Source of the DNA: JAJFKB01 sp965230515
GTDB taxonomy: Bacteria > Pseudomonadota > Gammaproteobacteria > Pseudomonadales > IMCC2047
Direction: 5' to 3'
Length of the DNA: 64,000 bases
Assembly (NCBI GenBank): GCA_965230515.1
Contig: OZ246007.1
Location: 1,116,001-1,180,000 of the forward strand
Each line of letters starts with the position of its first letter. Positions within the stretch are counted from its first letter, which is position 1. The position numbers were made by a program, and so were the translations under genes. Of this stretch, positions 8,597 through 16,459 are shown piece after piece. The notes beneath the pieces are model-generated. The model made no database searches. It was not told the origin of the DNA and saw only the letters and a program-made list of their open reading frames with translations.

Positions 8597-8613
8597 ACTT
8601 GCTAAATACAAGT
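8597..8613. promoter_or_regulatory. Inverted repeat 2, candidate HxlR operator
   Basis: ACTTG-N7-CAAGT, 17 bp, identical arms to site 1, with centres 31 bp apart (about three helical turns, so both sites face the same side of the DNA). It lies 20 bp upstream of the MAPEG start codon. Confidence 0.55.
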
Positions 8614-8633
8614 AAAAAAAACCGGAGTCGATC

Positions 8634-9020
8634 ATGGCATTTTTACCAATCAGCACACCCTATATTGTAGTTTTCGCTTTACTCTCTTTGGTATTCAGCA
8701 TACGCGTTGGAATGGTTCGTAAAAATACCGGTATCTCGTTCCTTGATGGTGGCAATGAACAGCTGTTAAGAAGAATGCGGGGCCATGGTAATTTTATAGA
8801 AACAGTGCCCTTGGCGCTTGCCCTGATTGCGCTTTCAGAAGCCAATGGTGCATCGACGCTGTTTGTCCATTCCATGGGGCTGTTATTACTGGTCTCGCGG
8901 CTGATGCACTATATAACTCTGCAGCAAAACCCACAGTCAATCACCCGTGCTATCGGTATGATTGGTACATTCAGTGTCTACCTTGTAACCAGTGGCTGGT
9001 TAGCCTTGCAGGCGTTTTAG
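8634..9020 (+). CDS. MAPEG family membrane protein
   Basis: 128 residues with four hydrophobic segments (about 8-25, 57-75, 80-98, 105-126) and the MAPEG signature around RRMRGHGNFIETVPLALAL, which includes the glutathione-site Arg and the N-F-x-E motif. MAPEG proteins are small inner-membrane proteins related to microsomal glutathione transferases; bacterial substrates are mostly unknown. CCGGAG precedes the ATG. It is divergent from the HxlR regulator and shares the two operator-like repeats, so it is probably the regulator's main target, alongside the GST gene. Confidence 0.88.
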   Translation: MAFLPISTPYIVVFALLSLVFSIRVGMVRKNTGISFLDGGNEQLLRRMRGHGNFIETVPLALALIALSEANGASTLFVHSMGLLLLVSRLMHYITLQQNPQSITRAIGMIGTFSVYLVTSGWLALQAF

Positions 9021-9048
9021 CATGAACTGCCCGGCGATATTGATCGGC

Positions 9049-9321
9049 CTAACCGGTTGTAAAATCCTCAATGTGCTGCCACGTCATCTCCGCGGACTCC
9101 ACGGAGTCAACTCTTGCGTTGGGAGGCCCTTCATGCAACCAGTCGATTAGTGTATTAACACGCTGTCGCTCTCCGCAAAGGACCAGTTCAACCCGACCAT
9201 CGGTCAGGTTCTTTGCCCAACCTGTAATGCCTCTTTCGACGGCCTGTCGTTTGGTTGATTCCCGGTACCATACACCCTGTACGCGTCCCGAAACAAAAAC
9301 ATGCAAACAAATTTTCTCCAT
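9049..9321 (-). CDS. Acylphosphatase
   Basis: 90-residue enzyme that hydrolyses acyl phosphates. The family motif VSGRVQGVWYRESTKRQA supplies the phosphate-binding loop and catalytic Arg20, and GWAKNLTDGRVE supplies Asn38; both catalytic residues are intact and the length is typical. Cytoplasmic. It starts three bases after the stop of the upstream thioredoxin-like gene on the same strand, so the pair is an operon, although no functional link is evident. Confidence 0.93.
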   Translation of the reverse strand: MEKICLHVFVSGRVQGVWYRESTKRQAVERGITGWAKNLTDGRVELVLCGERQRVNTLIDWLHEGPPNARVDSVESAEMTWQHIEDFTTG

Positions 9322-9324
9322 ACC

Positions 9325-9783
9325 CTAACTCTCCTTGACCAGTAATACTTCAATACTGGCTTGCGTTTGCGGCCCTACCAATTTATGGCGCAACCGGCCC
9401 TCCATATCAAAGATATAGGTGGTGGGTAACACCTCTGGATGCAGGTAATCGAGCTTGCCGTCCGGGTCACTGAATAACACCGGAAATTTTACATTAAGTG
9501 CTTTGATTTGCCCCTTCAGCTCCGCCAGTTCCAACGGATCAAAATTAATACCCAGAACATCTGTATCCAGATTTTTGCGCGCCTGATAAAGACTGTTCAG
9601 TTGAGGAATCTCCTCAATACAGGGTTTGCACCACTCCGCCCAATAATTAATCACCAGCCAGCGACCCTGAAAATCCTGCCACTTGAACTCGTTTCCCTGT
9701 GCGTCGGCGAATTCAGTTTTGTCACAGCCGACCAGCACTGCGATCAATAATAGAAATAATACTCGTTTATATTTCGCTATCAT
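9325..9783 (-). CDS. TlpA-like thioredoxin lipoprotein
   Basis: 152 residues. A lipoprotein signal ends in VLVGC (Cys20), and a periplasmic thioredoxin-fold domain follows with the redox motif WCKPC (Cys52, Cys55) after a NYWAEW segment, plus the cis-Pro segment EVLPTTYIFD. This is the TlpA/ResA class, which uses periplasmic disulfide exchange, often for cytochrome c or oxidase maturation. It is distinct from the dedicated ccmG at 21777-22328, which has a CPSC motif and a membrane anchor. First gene of a two-gene unit with acylphosphatase. Confidence 0.88.
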   Translation of the reverse strand: MIAKYKRVLFLLLIAVLVGCDKTEFADAQGNEFKWQDFQGRWLVINYWAEWCKPCIEEIPQLNSLYQARKNLDTDVLGINFDPLELAELKGQIKALNVKFPVLFSDPDGKLDYLHPEVLPTTYIFDMEGRLRHKLVGPQTQASIEVLLVKES

Positions 9784-9900
9784 GTCAAAAATGATTAAAA
9801 TCCATTACCAGTGCTGATTACAATCAGCCAAGTTTATGTATCGATTGAGCCGTTTTTTGGCCTGTTTTAAACTATTTTACCGAATGAGCAAGAGATATCT

Positions 9901-10254
9901 ATGAGTAATGTCACCATTTACCACAACCCGCGCTGCTCCAAATCACGCCAGACATTGGCATTGTTGCAGGAAAAAGGAATCGAGCCACAAATCGTCCTTT
10001 ACCTGGAACAGACACCCAACGCCAGTGAACTCGAAGATCTGATCCGTATGCTGGGGATATCGCCGAGAGCAATGCTACGCAAAGGAGAAGACGCCTACAA
10101 GGAGAATAATCTCGCTGATCAGTCACTCAGCGACGAAGAGCTGATCGCAGCAATGACCCAATACCCGAAATTGATCGAGCGGCCAATTGTGGTGGCCAAC
10201 AACAAAGCTGCGCTCGGCAGACCTCCCGAGAGTGTTCTGGATATTCTGTCATGA
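9901..10254 (+). CDS. arsC: Arsenate reductase, glutaredoxin-dependent (ArsC family)
   Basis: 117 residues of the ArsC/YffB thioredoxin-fold family. The catalytic Cys12 is in YHNPRCSKSRQTL, and the C-terminal RPIVVANNKAALGRPPE contains the Arg of the oxyanion site. It would reduce arsenate to arsenite with glutathione and glutaredoxin, although family members without ars context may have other roles. No arsenite exporter is nearby. It overlaps the next gene by 4 bp, and that gene overlaps the one after it by 4 bp, giving a tight arsC-wrbA-DUF2069 operon like that seen in pseudomonads. Confidence 0.9.
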   Translation: MSNVTIYHNPRCSKSRQTLALLQEKGIEPQIVLYLEQTPNASELEDLIRMLGISPRAMLRKGEDAYKENNLADQSLSDEELIAAMTQYPKLIERPIVVANNKAALGRPPESVLDILS

Positions 10255-10865
10255 CAACCGATTTGCCTTACGTTCTGGTACTTTACTACAGCCGGCATGG
10301 TGCGACCACAAAGATGGCACAACGTATTGCCCGTGGTATCAATGAGGTTACGGGCATTGAAGCAAGAGTTCGGACTGTGCCGCCAGTCTCAAGCGTCTGC
10401 GAGGCGGTGGAACCGGATATACCAGACGAAGGTGCTGTTTACTGTAGCGAAACAGATTTGCTTGACTGCGCGGGTCTCGCACTCGGCAGCCCGACCCGAT
10501 TCGGCAACATGGCATCTCCACTCAAGTATTTTATCGACAACACCAGTAACTTATGGCTCAGTGGAGCTCTCATCGACAAACCTGCCTGCGTCTTTTCTTC
10601 AACTTCCAGCTTGCATGGCGGACAGGAGACAACACTGCTCAGCATGATGCTGCCACTGCTCCACCATGGCATGATTATTAGCGGAATACCTTATAGCGAA
10701 AGCGAGCTATCCTCCACCCGAAGCGGGGGAACACCCTACGGTGCGACACATGTTGCGGGGCTGGAAAGCAATCTGCCCTTAACGGAGGAGGAAATGAGTT
10801 TATGCCAGGCACAGGGAAGACGGATTGCCAGACTGGCCCTGCGGCTAATGGTTGAAGCATCATGA
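10251..10865 (+). CDS. wrbA: NAD(P)H:quinone oxidoreductase WrbA
   Basis: 204 residues with a flavodoxin-like fold. The FMN phosphate loop is YYSRHGATTKMAQ (about 12-24), and later FMN-site segments are LGSPTRFGNMASPLKYF and FSSTSSLHGGQETT. WrbA enzymes reduce quinones by two electrons and protect against redox cycling. The length and all three FMN loops agree with the family. The ATG overlaps the arsC stop (4 bp), indicating coupled translation. Confidence 0.92.
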   Translation: MTTDLPYVLVLYYSRHGATTKMAQRIARGINEVTGIEARVRTVPPVSSVCEAVEPDIPDEGAVYCSETDLLDCAGLALGSPTRFGNMASPLKYFIDNTSNLWLSGALIDKPACVFSSTSSLHGGQETTLLSMMLPLLHHGMIISGIPYSESELSSTRSGGTPYGATHVAGLESNLPLTEEEMSLCQAQGRRIARLALRLMVEAS

Positions 10866-11221
10866 ACATTCAGCAACGGATAGAAATCAGCCGATACCTT
10901 TGTCTGACAAGCTACTTCGGCCTACTCATTAGCCTGGCTGCGACACAATTGGTGACAGCCTCTTTAACCTGGCCGGTATTACTGATTCAAATGCTACCGT
11001 TAATACTTTGTCTACCCGGCATGCTTAAGGGGAATGGAAAGGCCTTCGTCTGGTTGGGCTGCTTGTTGCTCTTCTACTCCGCCAAGTTCTTTTCAGACCT
11101 GATCATCACAGGCGGTGCCTGGTTGAGCATTATCCAAACCACCATGGCGCTGATTGTTTTTTCGACTGCGCTGCTTCATGTTCGCTGGCGGGGCATTCAA
11201 AGAAAACGCAATGCCTCTTAG
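10862..11221 (+). CDS. DUF2069 membrane protein
   Basis: 119 residues with four predicted membrane helices (about 14-32, 36-54, 61-80, 85-105) and a basic C-terminus (RWRGIQRKRNAS). Small inner-membrane proteins of the DUF2069 family commonly sit directly after wrbA in pseudomonads and relatives, as here, with a 4-bp start/stop overlap. Function unknown. It converges on the response-regulator gene 16 bp away. Confidence 0.85.
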   Translation: MNIQQRIEISRYLCLTSYFGLLISLAATQLVTASLTWPVLLIQMLPLILCLPGMLKGNGKAFVWLGCLLLFYSAKFFSDLIITGGAWLSIIQTTMALIVFSTALLHVRWRGIQRKRNAS

Positions 11222-11237
11222 GGCCATTTAACAGGCG

Positions 11238-12425
11238 CTAGTACCAGATAAGATACGCGACACCTGCCAGTGCGGCCACACCGGATAGTAATGAAATGCC
11301 GGCCATCGCATAGAGTTTGTTGATACTGGTACGCGCATCCTGTCTGAGCTCCTCGGTTTTCTTCCAGGCGACCTCGGATGCTTCTTGGCGTGCCTTTTGT
11401 AATCCTGAATCAGACATGCGTGAAAACTTCTCATCCAGCTGTCTGTCCAGTTCAGCCGCGATATTGCGAGTTACCTCCTCCGAAGTTTGTTTTGCGGTGC
11501 TCTGCGCCACATCAGAGACTTGCAACAGCGATTCGTTGGCCTCCTCCAAAGCAGCTTCTCGCGCTCGCTGAAGGATATCCTCTATCAATTCAGGAGCCGC
11601 AGTCCTCATCGGCTGATTGGATTTGATCTCACCAATGCTCGAATATATTTCTGATAGCTGTTCATTAACATCCCGAGTGACCCGCTCCTGGAGCAGCTGG
11701 AACTTGGCTGTTAGCTGAGTACCAACCTCTTCCTCGCAGACCTGCCGGGAGATATCCCGTGCACTACTTTCAATAAGCGGTTTGAATTGCTTCTGCGCTT
11801 CGCTCAGCGCCTGCTCCATGTAGCCTTGTAACATCGATTTGGCAATTCGATCAAAGTTTTCCAGCACCGCTTCCCGTAATTCGGGAATCTTTTCCTGAAA
11901 CAGTTCTCCAACTCGCTGTGCAGCCAGTTCACGTACCTGCTGCTCCACATTTTCTATAGTCAATGTTTCTTTCAGCTCTGGCACAGATTCTGCGGCCGGC
12001 TGATCTTCCAATACTGACACCTCTTCAGAGGCCGCCAGGTCAGGTTTACCTGAAGTACTGGCCTGCTCGAGGTTACCCAAAACCTGACTTAGCGCTGAAG
12101 GTGTGGCCGGTTTGGTGAGGATATCGGAAGCACCATTTGCCCGTGCCTGCTCCTCATAATCATCATCTTCCTTGGAAGTGCACATCACGACTGGAATGGC
12201 AGATCTGTCAGGGTGATCCTTGATTGCTCGGGTCGCTTCAAATCCATCCATCCCCGGCATAAAATGATCCATAAATATGATATCAGGGTGATTTGACTCC
12301 AGGTAACCCAGCGCTTGCTCTGCACTCTCTGCTACATCCACCTGCATACCATTTCTTTCCAACAGTTTTCTCAACGCAAATCTTGCAGATTTTGAATCAT
12401 CAACCAATAACGCTCTATTTAACAT
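11238..12425 (-). CDS. Response regulator receiver fused to coiled coil and membrane anchor
   Basis: 395 residues from the ATG at 12425, chosen for the CAGGA ribosome site and because MLNRALLVDDSKSAR is then a normal receiver start; two ATGs further upstream add only 12 residues. Residues 1-120 form a complete receiver: acidic pair in LVDD, phospho-acceptor Asp in IIFMDHFMPGMDG, Thr in VVMCTS and Lys in ILTKPATP. Residues 130-365 are Glu/Gln-rich and strongly coiled-coil. The last 25 residues form one membrane helix (AMAGISLLSGVAALAGVAYLI). There is no DNA-binding or enzyme output domain. The phosphorylation state may control a membrane-attached scaffold; partner and kinase are unknown. Confidence 0.82.
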   Translation of the reverse strand: MLNRALLVDDSKSARFALRKLLERNGMQVDVAESAEQALGYLESNHPDIIFMDHFMPGMDGFEATRAIKDHPDRSAIPVVMCTSKEDDDYEEQARANGASDILTKPATPSALSQVLGNLEQASTSGKPDLAASEEVSVLEDQPAAESVPELKETLTIENVEQQVRELAAQRVGELFQEKIPELREAVLENFDRIAKSMLQGYMEQALSEAQKQFKPLIESSARDISRQVCEEEVGTQLTAKFQLLQERVTRDVNEQLSEIYSSIGEIKSNQPMRTAAPELIEDILQRAREAALEEANESLLQVSDVAQSTAKQTSEEVTRNIAAELDRQLDEKFSRMSDSGLQKARQEASEVAWKKTEELRQDARTSINKLYAMAGISLLSGVAALAGVAYLIWY

Positions 12426-12697
12426 AGTCATTCCTGTTTCTGGTACCAAAGAAGCTTCCATTCTTTCTCACCGCACTGATAACACTCTTTTTAAACCGAT
12501 GTTTAACACCAGATTGTTGAGCGCCGTAATTATGCAAAGATCTTTGTAAATTGATATCCCGATAAAACTCTAGCTGCAGGAGTATTTCTTGCACTTAATA
12601 GTTATAGGACAGAATGGGCAAATCAGCAAAAATTGAAGCGCTATTTATGCACTCAGGCTTTCATTTATAACGGAAGGGGGTAAAAAAGCGGCCGGTA

Positions 12698-13342
12698 TCA
12701 ATCCGAAGCTGATTGTGCGGTGATATCATCGATATAAAAATGCCGTGGTTCAGTATCATAGAAAAAATCGATATCGGAAGCATAGTCACGGCTTTCGCCC
12801 GGTCTCAACACCTGGGAATCATGAAATTCATCAGTTGCCACATGGACACCGTATTGATCAAATAGCAGCACACGAAAACTGGGTTTGATCTTCTTTGTAG
12901 TGTCATTCTCAACCACCAACAGATACTTATATAAATGCCGGTTACCCTGCTTAATCACTGTAAACACGACATTTCTAATATACTGGTTGTTCACCTCCAT
13001 AACCTGGTTGGTTACCAGTTGCTGAAGATTGGGAAAGCGGCCCTCGACCAGTTGTTGCAGGTCAGTTTGAACTGTCGCCAGCTCAGGCTCCAGTTTTTTA
13101 ATGGTTGCTTTAGCGTCGAGCAGCGCGATTTCCAGCTTGCGGTTTTTGTCATTTAGAGCAGAGATAGTTGCCGTGCTGTATATCAATTGTACAATCAGCA
13201 CCAACAAAGCAAGCGCAAGCGCCGCCGACAACACCAGTATCTTTCGAGTACGTTTCCTGGTGCGACGAGACTGGCCATATTTTACATGCTCCATTTTCTC
13301 AATGGAGTCGCCCTGCTGCTGTAAACCTGCTTCCTGTGACAT
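12698..13342 (-). CDS. Membrane-anchored coiled-coil protein of unknown function
   Basis: 214 residues. A basic cytoplasmic segment (SRRTRKRTRKI) leads into one membrane helix (about 34-58), then a periplasmic coiled coil (about 60-105) and a C-terminal beta-rich domain (about 110-205) with YKYLLVVENDTTKKIKP and FRVLLFDQYGVHV, resembling a small immunoglobulin-like or FxLD-type domain. I do not recognise a named family. Single-pass type II topology with the globular part in the periplasm is inferred. It lies downstream of ligA on the same strand, 122 bp away, and upstream of the response regulator; a link to either is not shown. Confidence 0.65.
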   Translation of the reverse strand: MSQEAGLQQQGDSIEKMEHVKYGQSRRTRKRTRKILVLSAALALALLVLIVQLIYSTATISALNDKNRKLEIALLDAKATIKKLEPELATVQTDLQQLVEGRFPNLQQLVTNQVMEVNNQYIRNVVFTVIKQGNRHLYKYLLVVENDTTKKIKPSFRVLLFDQYGVHVATDEFHDSQVLRPGESRDYASDIDFFYDTEPRHFYIDDITAQSASD

Positions 13343-13464
13343 ATTAAATCTTGTTTTTTTCCGAATTAACCTAATTCTAGCAAAGGCTTTGGTTCTGGCC
13401 AGCTATATTCGCTATCTATTTATGCTCATCTTCTTCGTTGGCTATGGAACCTCTGAATAATCCC

Positions 13465-15492
13465 CTAAACCTTTTCCCAGCTAGCCAGTTGCGCCAACCA
13501 TTCACGCTCATCCATCACCGTAACACCCAGCTTTTCTGCCTTGGTTAATTTCGAGCCTGCTTTCTCACCCGCGACCACCACGGAAGTCTTGGCCGACACA
13601 CTGCCACTCACCTTGGCTCCCAAGAGCTGAAGCCGGGATTTTGCTTCTTCCCGGGACATGCTTTCCAGTGAACCCGTCAACACAAAGGTCAGCCCCTGCA
13701 AAGGCAACTCACTGGAATCCCTCTTTTTAGGCTCTGGCCAGTGTATACCTGCCTTGACTAAAGCTTCCAGTACTTCCTTATTATGAGACTGTTGAAAAAA
13801 AGTCACTATATGTTTCGCGACAATCGGCCCAACATCATCAATTTCAAGAAGATCCTGCTCACTGGCTAGTGCCAGGCTGTCCAGACTACCAAAATAATCT
13901 GCCAGATTCTGGGCAGTAGCCTCCCCAACCTCTCTGATACCCAGTGCATAAATAAAACGGCTAAGTTGAGTGTGCTTGCTTTCCTCTAATGCCTTAATCA
14001 GATTCCTGGCCGATTTTTCGCCCATCCTGTCAAGCTCACTAATTTGCTGCCACTGCAGCTGATAAAGATCGGCAGCAGTCTTGATCAGCTCCTTATCCAC
14101 CAACAGTTCAACCAGCTTATTCCCCAAGCCCTCTATATCCAGTGCCTTGCGTGAGGCAAAGTGCTTAATCGCCTCCTTGCGCTGAGCAGCACAATACAGT
14201 CCTCCACTGCAACGCGCGACCGCCTCCCCCTCATCCCTGATCACTTCGGAATGACAGACTGGGCAGAACGCTGGAAATACGATTTCGGTTGCGTCTTCGG
14301 GACGACGTTCAATGATGACACTAACCACCTGCGGGATCACATCCCCTGCCCGCCTGATAATGACTGTGTCCCCTATACAAACCCCCAGTCGTTCCACTTC
14401 ATCCATGTTATGCAGCGTGGCATTACTCACCGTAACACCTCCGACGAAAACCGGCTCCAGTCGAGCCACGGGTGTCACAGCGCCGGTCCGGCCAACCTGA
14501 AACTCCACATCTATAAGTTGCGTTAGCTCTTCCTGTGCTGGAAATTTATAGGCGATGGCCCATCGTGGAGCGCGCGACACAAAACCAAGCCGTTGTTGCA
14601 ACGCCAACTCATTGACCTTAAACACAACGCCATCGATTTCGTAAGGCAGCTTATCTCTTTTATCCTGCAGTTGCTGGTAATAGCCGATACAACCGTCTAC
14701 ACCGGATACGGAAGTCATCTGTTCATTGATTCGAAAACCCCAGTCATTCAGTTTCGTTAATACCGCTATATGATGATCAGGCAACTGTCCACCGCTGACC
14801 AGTCCGGCGCTATAGCAACATAATTCCAGAGGGCGCTCGGCCGTGATTCGCGAATCCAGCTGCCTTAGACTACCTGCTGCCGCGTTACGGGGATTAACAA
14901 ACTGTTTGAGGCCCGCTTCTCCCGCCTTGCGGTTAAATGCCTCAAAACCCTGCCTGGGCATATAGACTTCGCCCCGCACCTCAATTACTTCCGGCCAGCC
15001 CCTGCCCATCAACTTAAGTGGCACCGAGGGCACAGTCCTGAGATTCTGTGTAATATCTTCTCCCCGTCGTCCATCACCTCGCGTTGCACCACGAACCAGT
15101 ACACCATCACGATAAAGCAGACTAACGGCAATACCATCCAGTTTTGGCTCACAGGCATACTCTATCATTTGATCCGATTTCAGGCGGTCCTTGATACGGC
15201 GCTCAAAATCACGCATATCCTGTTCGCTAAACGCGTTATCGAGCGATAACATGGGGATTTCATGCGCTACTTCAGCAAAAGCACTCAAGGGCGCAGCACC
15301 AACCCTTTGGGTCGGCGAATCTGGCGTCACCCACTCAGGGTGCGCTGCTTCTAGCGACTTCAAACGCTGCATCAGGCGGTCATATTCAGCATCCGGTACG
15401 GAAGGATCATCCAGCACATAGTATCGGTAGTTATGCTGGTTTATCTGCTGTTTCAGCTGTTCAAGCTGTTGGTCGGGGGCTTTTTCTATCAT
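13465..15492 (-). CDS. ligA: NAD-dependent DNA ligase LigA
   Basis: Replicative ligase that seals nicks using NAD. About 675 residues, normal for the family. In order: the Ia domain (YYVLDDPSVPDAEYDRL), the adenylation Lys in CEPKLDGIAVSL (about 117), the nucleotidyltransferase core (RGATRGDGRRGEDIT), the OB fold, a four-Cys zinc finger (CPVC...CSGGLYC), the helix-hairpin-helix domain and a C-terminal BRCT domain (LQGLTFVLTGSLESMSREEAK). The ATG at 15492 is preferred over an upstream TTG at 15510. It starts 26 bp after zipA and is the third member of the smc-zipA-ligA series found in many gammaproteobacteria. Confidence 0.96.
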   Translation of the reverse strand: MIEKAPDQQLEQLKQQINQHNYRYYVLDDPSVPDAEYDRLMQRLKSLEAAHPEWVTPDSPTQRVGAAPLSAFAEVAHEIPMLSLDNAFSEQDMRDFERRIKDRLKSDQMIEYACEPKLDGIAVSLLYRDGVLVRGATRGDGRRGEDITQNLRTVPSVPLKLMGRGWPEVIEVRGEVYMPRQGFEAFNRKAGEAGLKQFVNPRNAAAGSLRQLDSRITAERPLELCCYSAGLVSGGQLPDHHIAVLTKLNDWGFRINEQMTSVSGVDGCIGYYQQLQDKRDKLPYEIDGVVFKVNELALQQRLGFVSRAPRWAIAYKFPAQEELTQLIDVEFQVGRTGAVTPVARLEPVFVGGVTVSNATLHNMDEVERLGVCIGDTVIIRRAGDVIPQVVSVIIERRPEDATEIVFPAFCPVCHSEVIRDEGEAVARCSGGLYCAAQRKEAIKHFASRKALDIEGLGNKLVELLVDKELIKTAADLYQLQWQQISELDRMGEKSARNLIKALEESKHTQLSRFIYALGIREVGEATAQNLADYFGSLDSLALASEQDLLEIDDVGPIVAKHIVTFFQQSHNKEVLEALVKAGIHWPEPKKRDSSELPLQGLTFVLTGSLESMSREEAKSRLQLLGAKVSGSVSAKTSVVVAGEKAGSKLTKAEKLGVTVMDEREWLAQLASWEKV

Positions 15493-15518
15493 TATTGCCC
15501 AGGTCGGCAAGTGGCTTG

Positions 15519-16340
15519 TTAACCAAGCAAAGACAGCTGTCTTCGCTCAAAATCACGAATCTTTTGCCTCGCGTGCTCAATGGTCTGATTGGTCATCACA
15601 CTGTGCTGCTCATCGTGCAGCTGGGCATCCAGATTATTAACCAGGCATTTGGCAGTTTCCAGCATGCAATCAAAGGCTTTCATACTGTCTTCAGGGCCGG
15701 GAAGACTCAGAAAAAATGTCACCCCTGGTGTATAAAAGTTATCCATTTCATCCAGATCAAAAGTACCGGGCTTGACCGCATTAGCCATACTGAACTGCAA
15801 CGGCCCCTGGCCATCCTCCTGTTCATTTCTATGGAAAATATCCATGTCACCATAGCGCATGCCACAGGCCAAAATGATACGCATGAGTTCAGCACCGTTA
15901 AGTCCCTCCTCCTGCTTCGCGATGACATTTATTACGATCACCTCTTCCACTTTCGGTGGTACCGAATCCGGGCGTGCCTGCTCTTCGGTCTCGTCTTGCT
16001 CAACATCTTCAATCACCTCATCTGGCAGATCAGGTTCCTGATGATCTTCATCCTCGGCAAACAACGACTCTGGCACCAGTTCATCGATATCATCAACCTG
16101 ACTAACACTCTCATCTGGCTCTTCATCCAAAGATCTGTCGACCACTCTGGCGCCACCGCTCGGGAGCTCACCATTGTAGTAATCCACCCTGTCATCAAAT
16201 CGGGAACAGAGTTTTTTATCAATCGCCAGTTTAATCGAATTACGTCTGCCGCGGCGCATTCTGCGATAGCCATCAAGTAATACGCCGACGATGACGACGA
16301 CGCCCAAAATGATTAACCACTCACGTAAAGAAAAGTCCAT
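15519..16340 (-). CDS. zipA: Cell division protein ZipA
   Basis: 273 residues. An N-terminal membrane helix (about 6-24, LREWLIILGVVVIVGVLLDG) is followed by a basic patch (RRMRRGRRNS), a long acidic linker rich in Asp/Glu (about 70-130) and the C-terminal FtsZ-binding domain (about 133-262, with LMRIILACGMRYGDMDIFHR and FFLSLPGPEDSMKAFDCML). ZipA tethers the Z-ring to the inner membrane. The linker lacks the usual Pro/Gln bias and is strongly acidic instead. Located between smc and ligA as in pseudomonads. Confidence 0.94.
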   Translation of the reverse strand: MDFSLREWLIILGVVVIVGVLLDGYRRMRRGRRNSIKLAIDKKLCSRFDDRVDYYNGELPSGGARVVDRSLDEEPDESVSQVDDIDELVPESLFAEDEDHQEPDLPDEVIEDVEQDETEEQARPDSVPPKVEEVIVINVIAKQEEGLNGAELMRIILACGMRYGDMDIFHRNEQEDGQGPLQFSMANAVKPGTFDLDEMDNFYTPGVTFFLSLPGPEDSMKAFDCMLETAKCLVNNLDAQLHDEQHSVMTNQTIEHARQKIRDFERRQLSLLG

Positions 16341-16459
16341 TAGTGTCTACTGTCTCGTATATTCCCATAATAAAGCAGGGATCAAATTTCACCCAGGTTA
16401 TTATTCTGCGGGCATTGCCCATTCTAACCAATCTTAAATAACAGCACTACGCCCATTCG

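Noticed and set aside
9810..9830. Inverted repeat around GCTGATTACAATCAGC before arsC
   Set aside because: Two-base loop and no T run; probably chance or an unassigned operator half, not a terminator.
15495..16280. Plus-strand open frame of 261 codons opposite zipA
   Set aside because: ZipA on the minus strand has a membrane anchor and FtsZ-binding domain; the plus frame is low-complexity His/Ile-rich shadow sequence.
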